Source of the DNA: Paragonimus westermani
Lineage: Eukaryota; Platyhelminthes; Trematoda; Plagiorchiida; Troglotrematidae
Length of the DNA: 64,000 nucleotides
Assembly: GCA_008508345.1 (NCBI GenBank)
Contig: QNGE01000997.1
Location: 65,683-129,682, forward strand
Direction: 5' to 3'
Under the pieces are notes generated by a model. The model made no database searches. It saw nothing but the letters and a program-made list of their open reading frames with translations, and had not been told where the DNA came from. Position numbers and translations under genes: made by a program. Below, one piece after another: positions 33,780 through 48,237 of this stretch (position 1 is its first letter; each line of letters begins with the position of its first letter).

Positions 33780-35075
33780 AATCCCTGTTGAAAAAGTGAA
33801 ACAATTGTGTATAATTTTGTACGTGTTAACTGTGTTAAACCAGTGTCATCCTTTAATGTGTAGGTGTAAACTCCACTCTGCTCTCTACACAGTTCTAATC
33901 AAGCTGCCAAAGCGACGGACGCCGTCTGGAATGAGCCACAAACACTATTTGATTTTATTGTTGTGCCAATTCACCGAAGATCAGTGATGCCCAGACTTGA
34001 TTTTTCGAAAAAGTGATGCCATCTAGACGTCATAGTTTTTGGGTGAGCTAGTGTGAAGGGAGCAAAGTCGTTCGTGTGACAAAAACCGATGACCTATGCA
34101 GCGCACTGAAGGTGTTTCCATCCACAGATGGCGACGCCTGTCGCCAACACAAATTCACGGTCTTCTACCTAAAGATAATATAGTAAACAACTGTCTACAC
34201 GAATTATCATGCACTCTCTCTCACTAAACTTGTTTGGCCCTGCTGTACGAATATCAACACTGTAGTGTGTGCCCAAATTCAAGGCAGCGAAGTTCGCCAG
34301 ATTACAAATCATACAGACTACTGTTTCTGTCTCTTGTTTCAATAAACATCTGTGTTTCTTTTCATCCACAGTTTGAGTTTGTGATAGTAACTATGCATAG
34401 TGACTTTTATTGATGCAGGCACGCGACTACAATAAAGACCATTGACACGCCAGGCCGCTGGCTTTGCAGGGATGGGTGGCAATTACACGGAGGATAAAAG
34501 CCTACTACTTGCGAAGCAACGTCAGAACGGTAGTCGATGAATTCATCTATCAGGCCAGAAGTTTGTGGCAACCCGAGTTGTAACAAAATACTTGAGTTAC
34601 TTTTCTCAGCCGAATAGGCGCTTTCACACAGATCAGTTACAGTCTAGGTGGTTTTAGATTTTATTAGAAGGATGATTTGTCACAGCCATGCATTGCACTC
34701 GGCTATAAAGAGAGCGGTAAGTTTTGAACATGTGTTAGTTTTGTTCTGAATACAGCGGTGACGGCAGGCCACAGTATGTTGTGATGCCGGGATTGTGCCA
34801 CACGCCGGTCTGCTGCGACAGCGCGGAAACGAAAACCAGAAAGCTTTGGATACAGTCAGTCTCATTACATATTACAAGCACTTATGTAATCGGCAATACC
34901 TTACACGTTGGGTTGCTGACTGTGATGCGGTAAGGTACCAATCATTTTCTTGCGTCCTCATAGTTCTTCTGCCTTGGGTGGTTCGCCCATTTGACAACTA
35001 TCAAACCAAAGGCTTAAAGATAGTTGACCTTCGCCGCGCCGTTCCGAAAAGTGAACGCTGAAATGTGGCATGTTG
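33780..35075. other. Unassigned sequence
   Basis: Only short frames without motifs. Confidence 0.5.
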
Positions 35076-35079
35076 ATAA

Positions 35080-35250
35080 TTTACAATCAAACGGTCTGGT
35101 GGATTTGACAGTTCGGAAGATACCCAGTTGTAAAAAGTCGGGTCTACGGCTGGATTTGAACTAGCAACAGTTACGATACCTATAGAGTGTTGTTCCAGAA
35201 TCGGCAACCAGCACAACGATTCAACCCACAGGTCATGCGTTGAGTAGGGA
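35080..35250 (-). repeat. tRNA-like repeat, possible SINE head
   Basis: The minus strand contains CTGTTGCTAGTTCAAATCCA, then GCCGTAGACCCGACTTTTTA. The GTTCAAATCC part fits a polymerase III B box. The stretch after it is shared with 6,714-6,765 on the plus strand (CTGGTCCGAATCCAGCCGAA, GCCCTGATTTTTC). Agreement beyond the box itself points to a common repeat and not to two unrelated tRNA-like boxes. No clear A box or 3' end is seen. Confidence 0.4.
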
Positions 35251-35259
35251 AGATTAAAC

Positions 35260-38200
35260 TGGGTAATACAGTAAAGCATGTTGCACAATTTCAAGTGTGT
35301 TTAGTTCTTGCGCTGGTAAAGTATGTATCTTTATACTGTAGACGGATTTACTGAAAGGTAGGCTAACCTTTAAAATGTGCAAAATTATTTACTAAATGAG
35401 ACACTTTGGTTCCTTTTGGGCGAGTGAACATAAAAAACCGAAGAAGTGACAGACAAAAGTTACACTTCAAATTCTTCATTAAGATTGTCCAAAATAGCCT
35501 CTGGATGACTTACTTTCATCTATCAAAATGACTTCCGGACTGATAAACAGGTTTGCAACATCTCATGGTAAATAATCCGTTAGGTTCTCAGCGCCCTTAT
35601 TTTACCGTCAACATGAAGCATATTGAGTGGGAGCGATGTTGCTGCGTTTAGAAAACTGTTAGCTCGATAAGCTATAGATGGTTATAAACCACTGGTTCAC
35701 TTATTGACAGTGAGATTTCAATCACTAGGGAGTACGGCGAAGTAAAACACAAACTGTAAATTCCTACCATGTTAAAATTGAGTGAGACATTGCAAAATAT
35801 GAGTATGCATACTGTTCTGGAAACGATTTTATCTCAGTCTTACCCATGCGCTTTAAAAGAAGTTGAAGTAGATGTGATACGTTTTAAGCATCACGTGTTA
35901 GGTTTTGTGTGTGCGGATGTAACCAAAAGAGGCTGCAGTGCATAGTGTATATAATAAACTAAAGAATCAACCTTGATGGCTGTAATGACAAACAACATTA
36001 AGTTTATTGTAACCGTGCTAAGTTCTTAAATCTTTAGTTTTAACATTTTGCTGAGCTCTGTTAAACGCATGAAAGTACTATTAACAGACACTCTAGGTGT
36101 AAAAGCGGTTGACAGTTTAGTAAGAATGGCATTCGTTCACCGTGATTGAATAATGATGTAAACTATTATCTCTGTCGACAAATACATGCTTCTGATGATG
36201 TATGCCGGTTACAAACACCGTTGTAGTTATGCTTACACATTTGTTTTTTTCTGTTCGTCAAATTCAGTGGAGGCAGGATATGTTTAGAAACAGCAGTTAG
36301 AAAATAGTCGATATACCTGAATATATTGCTGGCATATCGCACCAGAAAATCGATTTATATGTTTTACGACGTTTAGTTTGTTCTGAACCGGAATGAACCA
36401 GTCTACAGGATAATAACCGTCACAGATAGTCGTGTGCTTTCGTTCCTGTTGAGTGATTTTACCTTCTAACTTTTCTTTTACTGACTAGGTCAATCAGGTT
36501 TGTGAGCACCTTTCGACAAAGGTGGACCAAACAAAACACTTGATTACAGCTGTTCGGTCCCCATAATGATTTTTATCAGCCCTTTTTGAAAAAACTCACT
36601 AGACCCGGGTCTCATTCTCAGGAGATCTATTTGTTAGTGTAAATTCTCGACCACGACCGGGAAATTAATTCCAACTAGGCTCTCGTGAAGTAACGATGTC
36701 GATCATTGTGCCAATGACTTCACATTCGGACAAGACCAAGGTACCGTACCTGAATGCCCAACCATTTTTTTAAATTTTCGTCCAGTAATTCGAATACTGT
36801 TTATTTGCTATATGAGCAAGTTCACTTAGAAAATAATACCAACACCTAAAGTGTGTACACAGTATTCTTGATCTTATATGACTTCAGAAAACAGTATTTA
36901 TTGCTTAATAATTCGTTTACATTTTTTAACTGTAGGTGAGAACTTAGGAAAAGTAAATGTGCAAACAGCCGCTGAAGGTCACATTTATCTGGAACCTACA
37001 ATTATTGACGTTATCATCTATCGTTATATTGCGCAAGAATAGAGCAATACTTTCTGTGTGAAACACTTTCAAAGCAAGAGTTTAACTTCCATAGCTATTG
37101 CACTTTCTTTCGCTCATGGAGTTGAGCTGACCTACCGTTCTGTGGTTGGCCTGCAAACTTGAAAACATTCACCATAGCCACAGAACAGGTTGAGAAAGGG
37201 CTTTTTGCAAGCATATCTGCAACATTTCCGGAACCCAGGTGGTGTTGACCAAGTGATATTGCGGACAACTACGTGGACTACAATCTGTCGTTAATTCACA
37301 GTTGGTGGGTTCGAGTCTCCAGCGTGTGTGATGTTAATGAGACCAAACTAGGTCGAGATATCTGTCTAACAGTTTAGTGGTTGTCACTTGGACCAAGTGT
37401 TAGCAAAAGCGAGGAAATATCGAATTTTAGCGCATCACTGCTCTGTTTACTCATGCAACACGCGACGGACGTTAGACTGCTACATCCTCATGTTCCGCCT
37501 CAAAAAGGAGTAACCCATCATCCACTTCATTCAGCTCTGTACGTCATTTAGAGCAAAAGCGTAACCTGAACGGGTATTGTTACCAAATTTGGGTAAAAAC
37601 GCTGTCTTTTGAATGACCGATTTAAAGGTCTCTTAAGGGTTATTAAGTTAGAGCTTTGTAATGGCGCCACCTCTCACAGAGCTACGACTTGTGATATGTG
37701 GTACATCAGTGGTGTGTGAAGGTGCGTCTCTCAACGAGGAACTGTCAGATGGCCAGCGGCCTTTGAAGCTACACTTCTGAAGAGCACAACTATGTACGTT
37801 GAATTTTGGTTGCTTAACCAGTTCCCTCTCTAAAATTGCGGGTTGGCGGAAACCGAGGTTTGTACCTATCACCGACACCTAACTTCACCAAAACAACTTA
37901 CTAAAAAACGAATGGCGTTTTTTACACAGGTAGGCAAACTGTGACAGTTTCTTCAAACTTAACAGTTCTTTAGTTAGTTCTTCAAGAAATTAGGGATGGA
38001 TGAAACTTCTATTGAAATTGGATAGACTGGTAGGTATCACTTTTGTTAAGTAACACTGACGTAAGTTGTAATGCGCACGACTGGACAAAATTCGAATGCT
38101 CACCGATTTCGTAGAAAATCATTGCAGTCATACTGGCACTTGGGGCTAAAAGGTTGCCTCACAATGCAAACCAACTCTCTTCGTTCCTTCACCGTTATTT

Positions 38201-40310
38201 CACCGTTCAGATTAAAAATGTTCTGTCATTGGTTTCGTGGATCGGCCGCGCTGATGACTTAGTGTGATGTGGCTGCAAAACGGATATTAGCCACCAACGT
38301 AAAGAGTACCGACGTGAAGGCATGTGTGGCGGATAGTATGTTGAAATTGAATTCAAACAGAAGCTAGCTTACCGGAATATTTTAAAATGTATTCGCAGGC
38401 TATCCAAACTTTGGATCATCAGGGAGTTATGGATAAATGGCTGAACAAAATAGACTGAATGTCATTAGAACGTGAGATACTTATGAGCGCTGCCTTCGAC
38501 CTGAATGCGGAAAAATGACTTGCTGCTTATAAGATAGGCGGCGATTAAGAGCAAAAAGAGGTATTAGTTCCACATATGAACTTGCGTTATGCAAGGTGTG
38601 TCATTTTTCAGGTTTTACGTAAGCTCTGACGGTGATGGTGATCTGTATGGCATTACGATGGAATAGTCGATGTCTTTACACGACTTATATAGCACATAAA
38701 CTGTCTTGAACAACAGATTTTTAAAAGATTGTTCCATTATGGATGTGTATAATCTAATCAGCAAACTGAGAAAAAATACTTCAACAGTTATTGTTGATAA
38801 CCTGTGATTCGGTCACCTCGATGACCAGCGAATTGACCCAACCAAACTTACCCTCTGGTTAACAGATTTTCGATCAGCCATCCCAACTTTACCAGGTGAA
38901 GGAACTTAGTCACCACTTTGCTGTTTTGTTGCGCAATCCAATTCTTTGTTCAAGCAAGATATATGTGTAATTCTTGCGTTTGACATGGCCAGAGGTCATG
39001 TCACCAATCTGTGCTCCCATCCAAAATTTTGAACACAACGTTGTGGCGAGCCACTCGCCAATAATTCACCGAATCCGCAGTATTGTACCGCAGTATTATC
39101 AAACACGCTCCTTCTTCATGATTTTTGTCTAAGAGTACACTAGAACTTTCTTGGAGTATATCAGTTCTGTTTTAGCACGTCCAACCCATGAAAAGGTTTT
39201 TCGAATAATTGAGTAACGAGATGCAATGCGTTACAGTACGGACATAACGTTGCCTTCCGCAAGAACATGCCTCCTCCATGGAGCATTCATTATTCAGTTA
39301 CATCCGGCCCTGAAAAACAGCAGTTTCTAACAATCACTTGTTAATAATCCAATATATTGCCGCCCATATTCTCCTTATACTTCGTGCCAGCTGGTTAGTA
39401 CATTAATGCATTTTATCCTACACATTAAGAAGTACGTTTCCTGGCTGTAATAAGCCTTCAATTTCAAGGTTCTCGTCAACAATACGATCCCATGAATTCC
39501 TAGTGTGTTCGCTTGAATTAACGTTTGATAATCGGGATGGAGCGGACGCCGTTCGAATTCCTTTGATATCAGAAAGCCCTTTTTTCTCGGGCAGATGGGT
39601 ATCCTCAAGTCGACGATCGAATCTCACGAGCTATCGACCAGTTGAAACAAATGGTTCCGTTGCATCTCCCCTACACCCCACTAGTTACAGGTGTTTGTGA
39701 GAGTTACCAATTTGCTTCTTCCGTGCATTCACAGGACGACCCATAAAGAGATAATTCTACTGGTTTTTATTAGCGATGTTCGAATACTTCTCTAATGGCC
39801 TCGTCACACTATGGCAAAAGCAAAATTTGGAATTGCAAACTGGTAGTCGTTGTCCCAGACTGCCTTATTCCATTGGTGACGGGATCGGAAGCGCCTGATC
39901 CACGTCCATAGATGTTACCCTTGCTTTTTAAGCGTAGTCGGAAACATTATACACGGAACCTTAACACGTAAACTCAAGGCAGGTAAACGATTTGTCGGAT
40001 ACACTCACTAGTCTGTCACTCCATGTATGGTGCTTCAGGGAATTGTTGTCCAGGTAGCCAGATAAACCTATTGACATCCCTCCCACTGACAAGCCCAGCC
40101 GCCCTCTCTCAATTTTTTTGACGGGTTTTCATCCAGCTGCCTGGCTCTTCATTTTATATTACATTGCTGTTCACAGAATTGGATTGAGTGGTTCGAGATA
40201 GCCAAGACTCAAGGGTCATAGATATGTTAGATTTCCCATTCGACGACGTTTTTGGTTTTCTCTAGTTCATCCGCTTCAACACGGTTCCTTCACACTCCGC
40301 ATGCTGGCTA
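35260..40310. other. Mostly unassigned sequence
   Basis: A B-box-like GGTTCGAGTCT at 37,312-37,322, preceded by a tRNA-like ACAATCTGTCGTTAATTCAC stretch, may be a SINE scrap. A 9-bp inverted repeat GTTCTGTGG/CCACAGAAC lies at 37,137-37,186. A 7-bp hairpin TGGCGAG/CTCGCCA is at 39,044-39,060. No gene is recognisable. Confidence 0.4.
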
Positions 40311-40317
40311 GAAACGA

Positions 40318-40842
40318 TCAAAAATTTTGCGAATAATCGGACTGTGGTGGGTCGACTGACGGATCATGTATTAAGCGCAAGAAGTTGAACGAAAAGTTTG
40401 TGGTAGTCGACTCTATAACGGAATGAGCATCCCTACTATTCTTGGTCGGACAGCGTGCATCGGGTAAGTGAGTTGCATAGCCCTCATTCTCAACTTGCTG
40501 AACAAGTGGGCTGTCAGTGCACACACCCAAGGGTGTTCGAAATTAGGACAAAAATGATGCTCTTGCAATGCACATAACTGATTCATGTAAACTGGCCGCT
40601 AGAACCCACTGTGCCCGTTTTTTGACCAAACGTGTAGACCAAAATGAAATTGTTACTGGATTAATAGTTGGTCGAAGTATCAACTGCAGTATGACAAGGC
40701 GATAGAGTTTAAGCACAACTGGACTGGACTGGACTGCATTTCGGCTACTAGATGAGGACAAGTTCACAGGGGTTTTGTCAGAACCACGTGATGTTGCTCT
40801 AACGTTTGCACACCTAGAAACCTGGTATGTAGTTTGATCACA
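40318..40842 (-). other. Long minus-strand frame with one stop
   Basis: From about 40,842 to 40,318 the minus strand holds about 175 codons with a single stop near 40,541. It reads DQTTYQVSRCANVRATSRGS, DKTPVNLSSSSSRNAVQSSP, then hydrophobic LKLYRLVILQLILRPTINPV, then after the stop PLVQQVENEGYATHLPDARC and LRLIHDPSVDPPQSDYSQNF. I recognise no domain. A stretch this free of stops is uncommon in the window but not impossible by chance. Confidence 0.25.
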
Positions 40843-40849
40843 TCAATTG

Positions 40850-43800
40850 CTTTGATGGATTTTCTAATTCATCCTTGAAAAAATTTCACCTGAATGACCG
40901 TAAAATGAGTCCCTCAACTCTCTGTATTTGACCGTTCTTTTCCATTCATCTTCTTCATTTTCATGTCCCCTGTTGCACGAGGGCGGAAGATCTGAGATCG
41001 GAGAATCTTCCAAATAATTTTACTTCACCGTATCGGGTTGCTTAATCGAGACGTGCTAATAGTCTGCCAATCAGGACTGTGGTTCGACATGGTGTGTTAC
41101 TGTAGCCGTTCAATTTGATCATGACCTTTAACCTGTCCCACCCAAATTCTCACAAATGTTTACGTTTGATGGGGCGCCGTATCACAAGAGCCATTTTCCT
41201 GATACTAGACGATAAGGGACACAGGGTGTACTCAATTATGCTGTGACTAGTAGTTTCACAATGGTATGGAAAATGCCACATATTATTTTCAAATACCACC
41301 CCCTTGCTAAACGAGAACGTGACTACACATAGAGATCTGTCACAATCAACATCCTACAAACCAAAAATTAGGTTTATGATTGGTGAGTTTTCAAGTGATA
41401 CTTGCTTAGTTTAAACCAACCAAGGGCCAATTCAACGTCACTCATATTGCCCCTCAGTCCAGCTGGAGTTGAGAAGTTTACCTAGGCAGAAAGAAAGTAG
41501 CTCGATGTGTTCAAAAATAACCGAAGTAACCGGCGAGATGACAGTCTCAAATGGATTAGTCGGCTGCTCAGAAACCCACATCATTGATCAATAAGCATGT
41601 AATGGCTTACCAACTTGACCTAGTTAGCTCATTTGAAATAACTTTAGCCGTAGGAAACTAACGCTGGTTCACACCCAGCAGTCAGCAATTTATATATATA
41701 TATAATGCCTGAAACAACCCACCGAGTCGTCATGGTCTTCTGCATACCAACTGAACAGTGATCGGGACGGTATGGTTCCCCCATGAAAATATTCTTAGTA
41801 CCTGAGATTTTATATTTTCACGGTTAGTCAGCATAGCCAATAGAAGCACTACCAGAGGCACTTACACTATTCATTGTTGACAATAATACGAATGACGATT
41901 GTGATTTGTAAACTGTAAAGTTCAAAAATACGTGTATGGTTTCTAGATTTGGTGATCTTGAGGTTATTTAGTGCGTCTACATCTTTCGGAAGAAGCTGTC
42001 TGACTGGCCAAGTGCGAACGGAATATGCAACCTGCGATGAACCTCCACTTGTGCCGAAATTCATAAATAAACGGCTACGCAGGTGGTGTCAACAAACTTA
42101 GAAATGGAGAAATTAACGTGGTAAAAATATTTGTTTTTCATCGGATATAGTGTGAGGAATTTATTAGTTCAACGCTTGGCATTTGTTTCCAGAATGTGCC
42201 ATCGTTTATCAGAACAACTGTGGACCAGGAACCAGTAGTTCATTTTTAGTTGGCTGACATTTACGTGCACCATCAAGCGTGTTGATTATTCTGGGTGGTT
42301 GTCGAACTATGACACACAGTCGTATCGTAGGATAAAGGGATGAATTATTAGGAGTAAGTTGTTCCGTTTACAGTGTTTCAACCTCATTATCCTACTGCCT
42401 TTCAAATGGATTACACAGCCAGTAAACTTAATTGAATTGTTTTATTCAAGAATAGTAAACTTTGAAACCGTCTCAGATGAATTCTCACTGCCCATTAAAG
42501 AACTGACCGGAGATTATGAGCAAATTAACGATCCAAAGTGGTTGTACTCATCTTAGCCACTGATAAGATAGGATATGTCCTCAAACAAATGGAAAGTCAT
42601 GTTTGATGTAGGTAGTTGAATGGGGCTCAATCTTCGTTCATGGTTCACCTAGACCGGGGTATTTATACTCAGGTTAGAGGGACTTTCTGTCAGTTTTGAA
42701 TGAATGAATACGTTGCACTTCGGTCGTTAAGTAAAATACTTCCCGAGGGCGGCAGACTGGACGATATTAGGAACCCTTACCTAGATCTATCTATACCTAC
42801 CTGGGAACCCTTATCTATAAGCTGAATACGCGGGATTTTCACAATCAGCAACAATCGCGTTATCTTGGCAAGATGATAATTTGCCACTTCTTGCAAATGG
42901 CGTACATAGCCACTATTCACCGATTTACTGTTCGGCGCGAAACCCAATGGATTATTAGTAAGCAGGCTGTTAACCTATACGCAATCATTTTTATATTAGT
43001 ATGCTTGTCTTTGCACTACTATAGCTTCGCTCGTTTGTTTGCAGCGAATGCGATCTTGAACAATGTGAAACCCTCGGGTTCTAGGAGCTTTCAGGAGACT
43101 CAGGAAGCAAAATATTTATCCTTATTTACTCACTCCTCCGTTAAGTGTCCCAGATTCCGTTTCATTGTACTGTACAGGGCGAGTGAGTCGAATGCTCATA
43201 ACTCACTGCTGTTTGCCTAGACAATTGGCTGAATGTTATTCCGCCTAATCTTATGCTTTCTGTCTTCCTGATTCATGACAACAAAATTGTTTCAGGGGAT
43301 ATAGTTATTATGTAACAGAATATCCACACACTGTTCGAATTGCCTTCCAAAAGAACGTAGAATAAGGCCCACCGCAGTTTAGTTGTGTAGTCCACGATAT
43401 ATCAGTAGATTGCTGTCAAGTAAATTTGATACACTAGGTTGAACATATCCACCGCCTAGGATTCGTTTTAATTGTTCCAATGAGTACCTACATATAGGGC
43501 CAAAAACGCATCCTAGACTTCACAGATCGATAAGGAAACATGGGCAGAAAACGTAAACGACCGATCGCTGAGATTGCTTTTTGGGTTCAATTAGGCGGGC
43601 ACAATAACTCCAACGTCTACTCAGAAGATGAATCATTGTACTCGTAGTCGAAATCTTCGGTGTCTGCGCAATCCATAGTCAACAAAATTTGTTATGTAAT
43701 TTCAACAGTAAAATGACTAAAACTTTGACTTATTTTCAACGGGCATTTAACCATTTTGTCTTCGGCACTGATTTACAGATCGTGACAAAAATATCTCAAA

Positions 43801-46800
43801 TAAATGTTTCTGAAAGGACGGTGTGATTCTTGGCCTTTTCCTTGGAGATATTAATATTTCATCTGCTCTAGACAATTGCAAAGAGAACAATTGTCTTTAT
43901 TAACGAGAAAATGTGCAAATTTGGGAATAGTCCAGCTGTATAAACCGTGCAAATGATGAAAAAGCGGTTAATTTACTGTGGCTGCACTGAAAAAAATGTG
44001 TGCGAAAATTGCGGTGCATATGATCAGTGAATGCTGTGCGTTCCACTGTGCCATGGCTGCTTCTGCACGGACACTGTGAAATGTACTAAATAATGCATGT
44101 CGGAAAACCATAAATATATGGGCGGATATAAATGATCGCCTCAACTGGAATCGAAAATGGTCAGAGATGAGCTAGCAAGCCTGATGGGAAATAAATTCTC
44201 GCGAAGTACAGTGCTGTACCACAAGCCTAGGAAGCTATAACAGTAATTTTGCACAGTCGCCAACTGTTAGTTCCAGAGCGATACACAGATCACTGCAAAT
44301 TATCGATAGGTCCTGCAATTCAAATTATCGCATAGTAACAAGTAGTCGGAGATTTGGTTAATTTCAAATCGAATTACTGTCATCTTTGAGAAGTCTATCC
44401 GAATTTGAAGGGTATGTTCAAGTGTGAGTAATGTTCAACTCGGAATCAACCAAATTACCGACGACTAACCGGTAATAAAAGAAAATATTGCCTGACAGGT
44501 GTGATACGCACGGGGATTTCGACTTCTCGTAAGTCCTAATTTTGGGGCTGTCGACTGGAATCAACAGAGAGTAACTATGTCTCTTATCGAGATAGCTGAG
44601 CATCCCGATCAAATTGTGGTGTTTGCAGCAAATTGTCCACACTCAGATGTGTGTTTCGCAACGCCGTACATAGTTTTTTTCTCGACTGTGATTACCATGC
44701 TTCACCGACTCTTACCTCCCACGAGTTATGATAACTAAGTACCTAGTATCTTGTATTCTTTTTGTTCAGATCATCGATACGTGCTGAATGTTTATATCTG
44801 GAATTCAGTAGTGAGTAGATGGCGTTCCCCAATTCGCTCAAGCGAGTCGTTTCAAACACTCAACCTTGCCAAAGGTCGGTCTTTTAACACACTTAGGCAG
44901 TCAAAATGAATGCGTTGAGCACATCTGCAAAGCCGTCCTCGACCAAATTAGGAAAATATATCTGCCATATATTTGGAGCATATGGTCAACAAACCTCACG
45001 AAGGATAGGTCTCCGATTCGTAGCTTTAAATTTGCACTACAGGCTGAACATTTAGTGAGGGCTAGTAGAACACACTGGAATATTGTTCCAATGAAAATTT
45101 GGCACTTAACCTCGTAGTTTTTTCGGGGGGGGGTAGTCAAAGTAACATTAGGTCTTCACAGACGGAACATTTTCTCTTTCATTTCAGCAGGTGACCCGCT
45201 GGGCTTCTCTTGTCTTCTGACCCTGAGAGTTGGCTGAAGCCCACATGGCCAGCAGTCATCGAAGATTCTCTACTCGCAGTCCTGTCTAGCTGCTGCCAAA
45301 GTCAATAGTATGCAGATGTTATTCAAGAAAATTTGCATGTTTATTTATTTTCCAGTGACTGCTGACAGTTAACTTAGAGTTTCGTTCCCCGTAGCCTGAG
45401 CTCTCTGGACCTACTTTGGCCGGAAAAACAAGTTGCCACTGAAATGCCGGACGCAGACAACAAATTTTAACAGGGTGCCTGTGCTTCCCAAGGTAAAATC
45501 GCCTCATGGATGATCATTTCCTATCATGGCAAGAGCACATTAGACGGCGGCGTGAAAGTTGGCTGTGTGACACGGTTATACTGTTCAGTGGGATACGCCA
45601 GGGCGAGAGGTACGGTCCATGAAGGCATGACAAAGGAATGTGGTAAAATAACCTCATAAGAAAAACGAGGTATCGGGAGCTGCTATTTCTATGACCAATG
45701 GAAAGACGAGCTTGTTTTCTGCAAAAATTGGAAGACAAAAGTTGATGATGGTTCACGGAACGTTTCTGGTAGTTCTTTCTGTGGAAGGGCAATCTTAGAG
45801 GAAAACCAAAATGATAGTCTACGTTATCAGGCTTGCGTTTTATTCTTTTGCCATCAATTTAAATAAATATTTGCAAATTCCTTTTTTCAGTAAGACAGCA
45901 GCAATACTCTCGTATCAAGAGCATTGTCGAGCTTCCATGCGATAGAGGTTTTGAACGGCTAGTTTGTGGTCCTGACTTCAAGGGTGGCTAATTTCTGAAG
46001 ATTACTGGTTTGACCAGTATACCAAAATGCCAGTCCTCTGTTAATATGCTAAACCAACGAATATCTTGGAAGAGAAATACAGCAATGTTCTTTTCGATCT
46101 CCGTTATTGTCTGTCCAAAAACAGCAGAAAGGACATTTGGAATTGTTGAAATGTTAGAGAAGGATCATACCTCACTGATTTCCTCCATCCACACATTATA
46201 CGAACATAGTTATCATGTCGTTTTTGTCGTACTGGTTATTAGAGGGAGGAAATCAAATTTGCAGATTGATTCTTTCAAAAGTTGAGTGCCATTATAATAT
46301 GGTCTTGAAGTGTGTTAACTGCAGTTCCGTCTACTCAAATGCATCCGCAACCACGCGCACACATATATACATGCTCAATAGCTTTGGTCAGACAATCAGT
46401 CCAAACTTGCTAACAGGTCGAATCCACCAATCGGAATAATATTTTAACCCCTCAATTATTTGTTGGTCAGGTGCGCTCGTCACTCAATCCTCTGCACTCG
46501 CTCAAATTCTAGACTTTTGGTAAGATACAAAGGAACGGAGCTGTACAGATTTTATTAGTCTTTTTAATGGATTTAGTCCGATTTTTTTGACACTGTCCAG
46601 CGAAGCGTTAAAAATTAAGTGAATCTAATTGAAATTCAACAAAGAACGTAGAATATAGCCTTGATGTGAGCAAGAGCTACCCTATTATTAGGTGAGCAGT
46701 TTGCACTAAAGTCTGTGTTCACTTTGACTGGACCAGTAATATAAAATAACTATACCGTTCAGGAACAACACTGCACGTCACTAACGGCGATATAAAACGA

Positions 46801-48100
46801 AAAGCGTGAACAAATGTAGGCAACCAAATTGAACAGATTAAATAACCACATAATTGAATAGATGGTATTGGATCATGAACAAACTAATCATTAATCTACA
46901 TTATTGAACAGCATGAGAAGTATTCACAGGCGAATGTGGCTGAGATTTTACATGCGATAATGCGGTGATGGTAGTTGGATAAAGTGATGAGATATTAAAA
47001 TTCGAAGTGGTCTTTTCCGTGAAGTTAATAGAAAGCGGACAACCAAACATGCGCAATCGATGCAAAATTGAACCGAATGATGTGGTAGACCTTCAGAAGG
47101 TAATCAGAAACAGGGCGAAGTTGAAGAGATTTATTGTGATGAAATTCTACTCGATTTACCGCTCATCCAAACCCGACACATCAGAAGATCTGACAAGGGA
47201 CCAATCCAAATGTACGTTAAATATACGACTTCAGGATTGGACCAACTGTCTCAGTGTTATACGTTCCGTTTCTCGTCGATGTATTTGTTCCGTACTGCAC
47301 CAATTAACCTACGGTTTGTGATTTTGTATGTGCTATTACGATCAGCGATTTGCAGAGTGTGATTCCTCTAATACTGTTGAGTAGGAATTGCTCACTACTA
47401 CCATTATCAGGTCCTCCTTATTACCTGCTTGGGGGGTTTCAATTCAAGTACCATTTCTAGGGTTATTCGAAGTACCTAATTCCGAATATCACATTTAGGT
47501 GTCGTCCGTTTGACGCGTTGTTAGCATGAGCATGTTAACGAAACATGCAAACGGAAATGTGAAATGCCAAACGTGAAACGAACAGGAATCAGATTAAACT
47601 TGTTCCCAGAAATACTGCGGAGATTAGGTCAGTTGCGACGGGCGAAACTTAATTTACTGTAGGGTGCGCCAGTGTTATGTATTTAACAGCTAATCTGTTT
47701 CGTACACTGGTGTCTACAATTTATCTCATTGTCACTGTATAACTGTGAAACGTATGGGCCTGGTGCGACACTATACAGACACAATGTGAAGGATTGGGTA
47801 CACAAAGATACATTCACACTCATTCATGAATTGCGCTTTCGCAAGCATACTGGGAAAGATCTAAAGCAGTTCGCATATCACATTCACGATACAAAAAGCA
47901 TGACTACTTAGTACTGCACAGCTTATTGAACGTTGTATATCGCTGTATCTTACCATCCGTATGCCACTGGCTTATTCCTTATATGTCGTTGCAGACTAGG
48001 TCAGTGTAACTGGAACAGTTCCGCACAGAATCCAATATGGACTTGTGTTATCTCAACAACCACAAACTTGAAAAGAAGATACCTGCATGCATAAATCAAA
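40850..48100. other. Unassigned sequence
   Basis: About 7 kb of AT-rich DNA without a recognisable gene or element. Short simple repeats occur: four ACTGG-type pentamers at 40,718-40,736 just outside this stretch, a (TA) run at 41,691-41,704 and nine G at 45,125-45,133. Confidence 0.5.
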
Positions 48101-48118
48101 GATCCTGTCATCAAAACT

Positions 48119-48155
48119 GGTAGATGCAAGCATTTCCTATTGACTCATCAGTACC
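48119..48155 (-). ncRNA. Hammerhead ribozyme motif, minus-strand Penelope 3' UTR
   Basis: On the minus strand the order is GGTA, CTGATGA, GTCAATAG, GAAA, TGC-TT-GCA, TC, TACC. Stem I (GGTA/TACC) and stem III (TGC/GCA) are perfect, and the core CTGATGA and GAAA are canonical. Stem II is minimal, and its closing pair is a G-G mismatch here (G-C in the 57-59 kb copies). Cleavage would be expected after the C of TC. Confidence 0.75.
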
Positions 48156-48237
48156 AAACTTACAATAACACGTGTAGGCTTTTTTAAAACAATCGATTTG
48201 AGGGATGGAAAATCAATAAGCGAGTTAGGATAAGACA

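Noticed and set aside
37285..37330. Possible tRNA gene (GGTTCGAGTCT)
   Set aside because: No cloverleaf with an acceptor stem and anticodon arm can be drawn; at best a SINE scrap.
41691..41704. (TA)7 microsatellite
   Set aside because: Short and common in AT-rich DNA; not informative.
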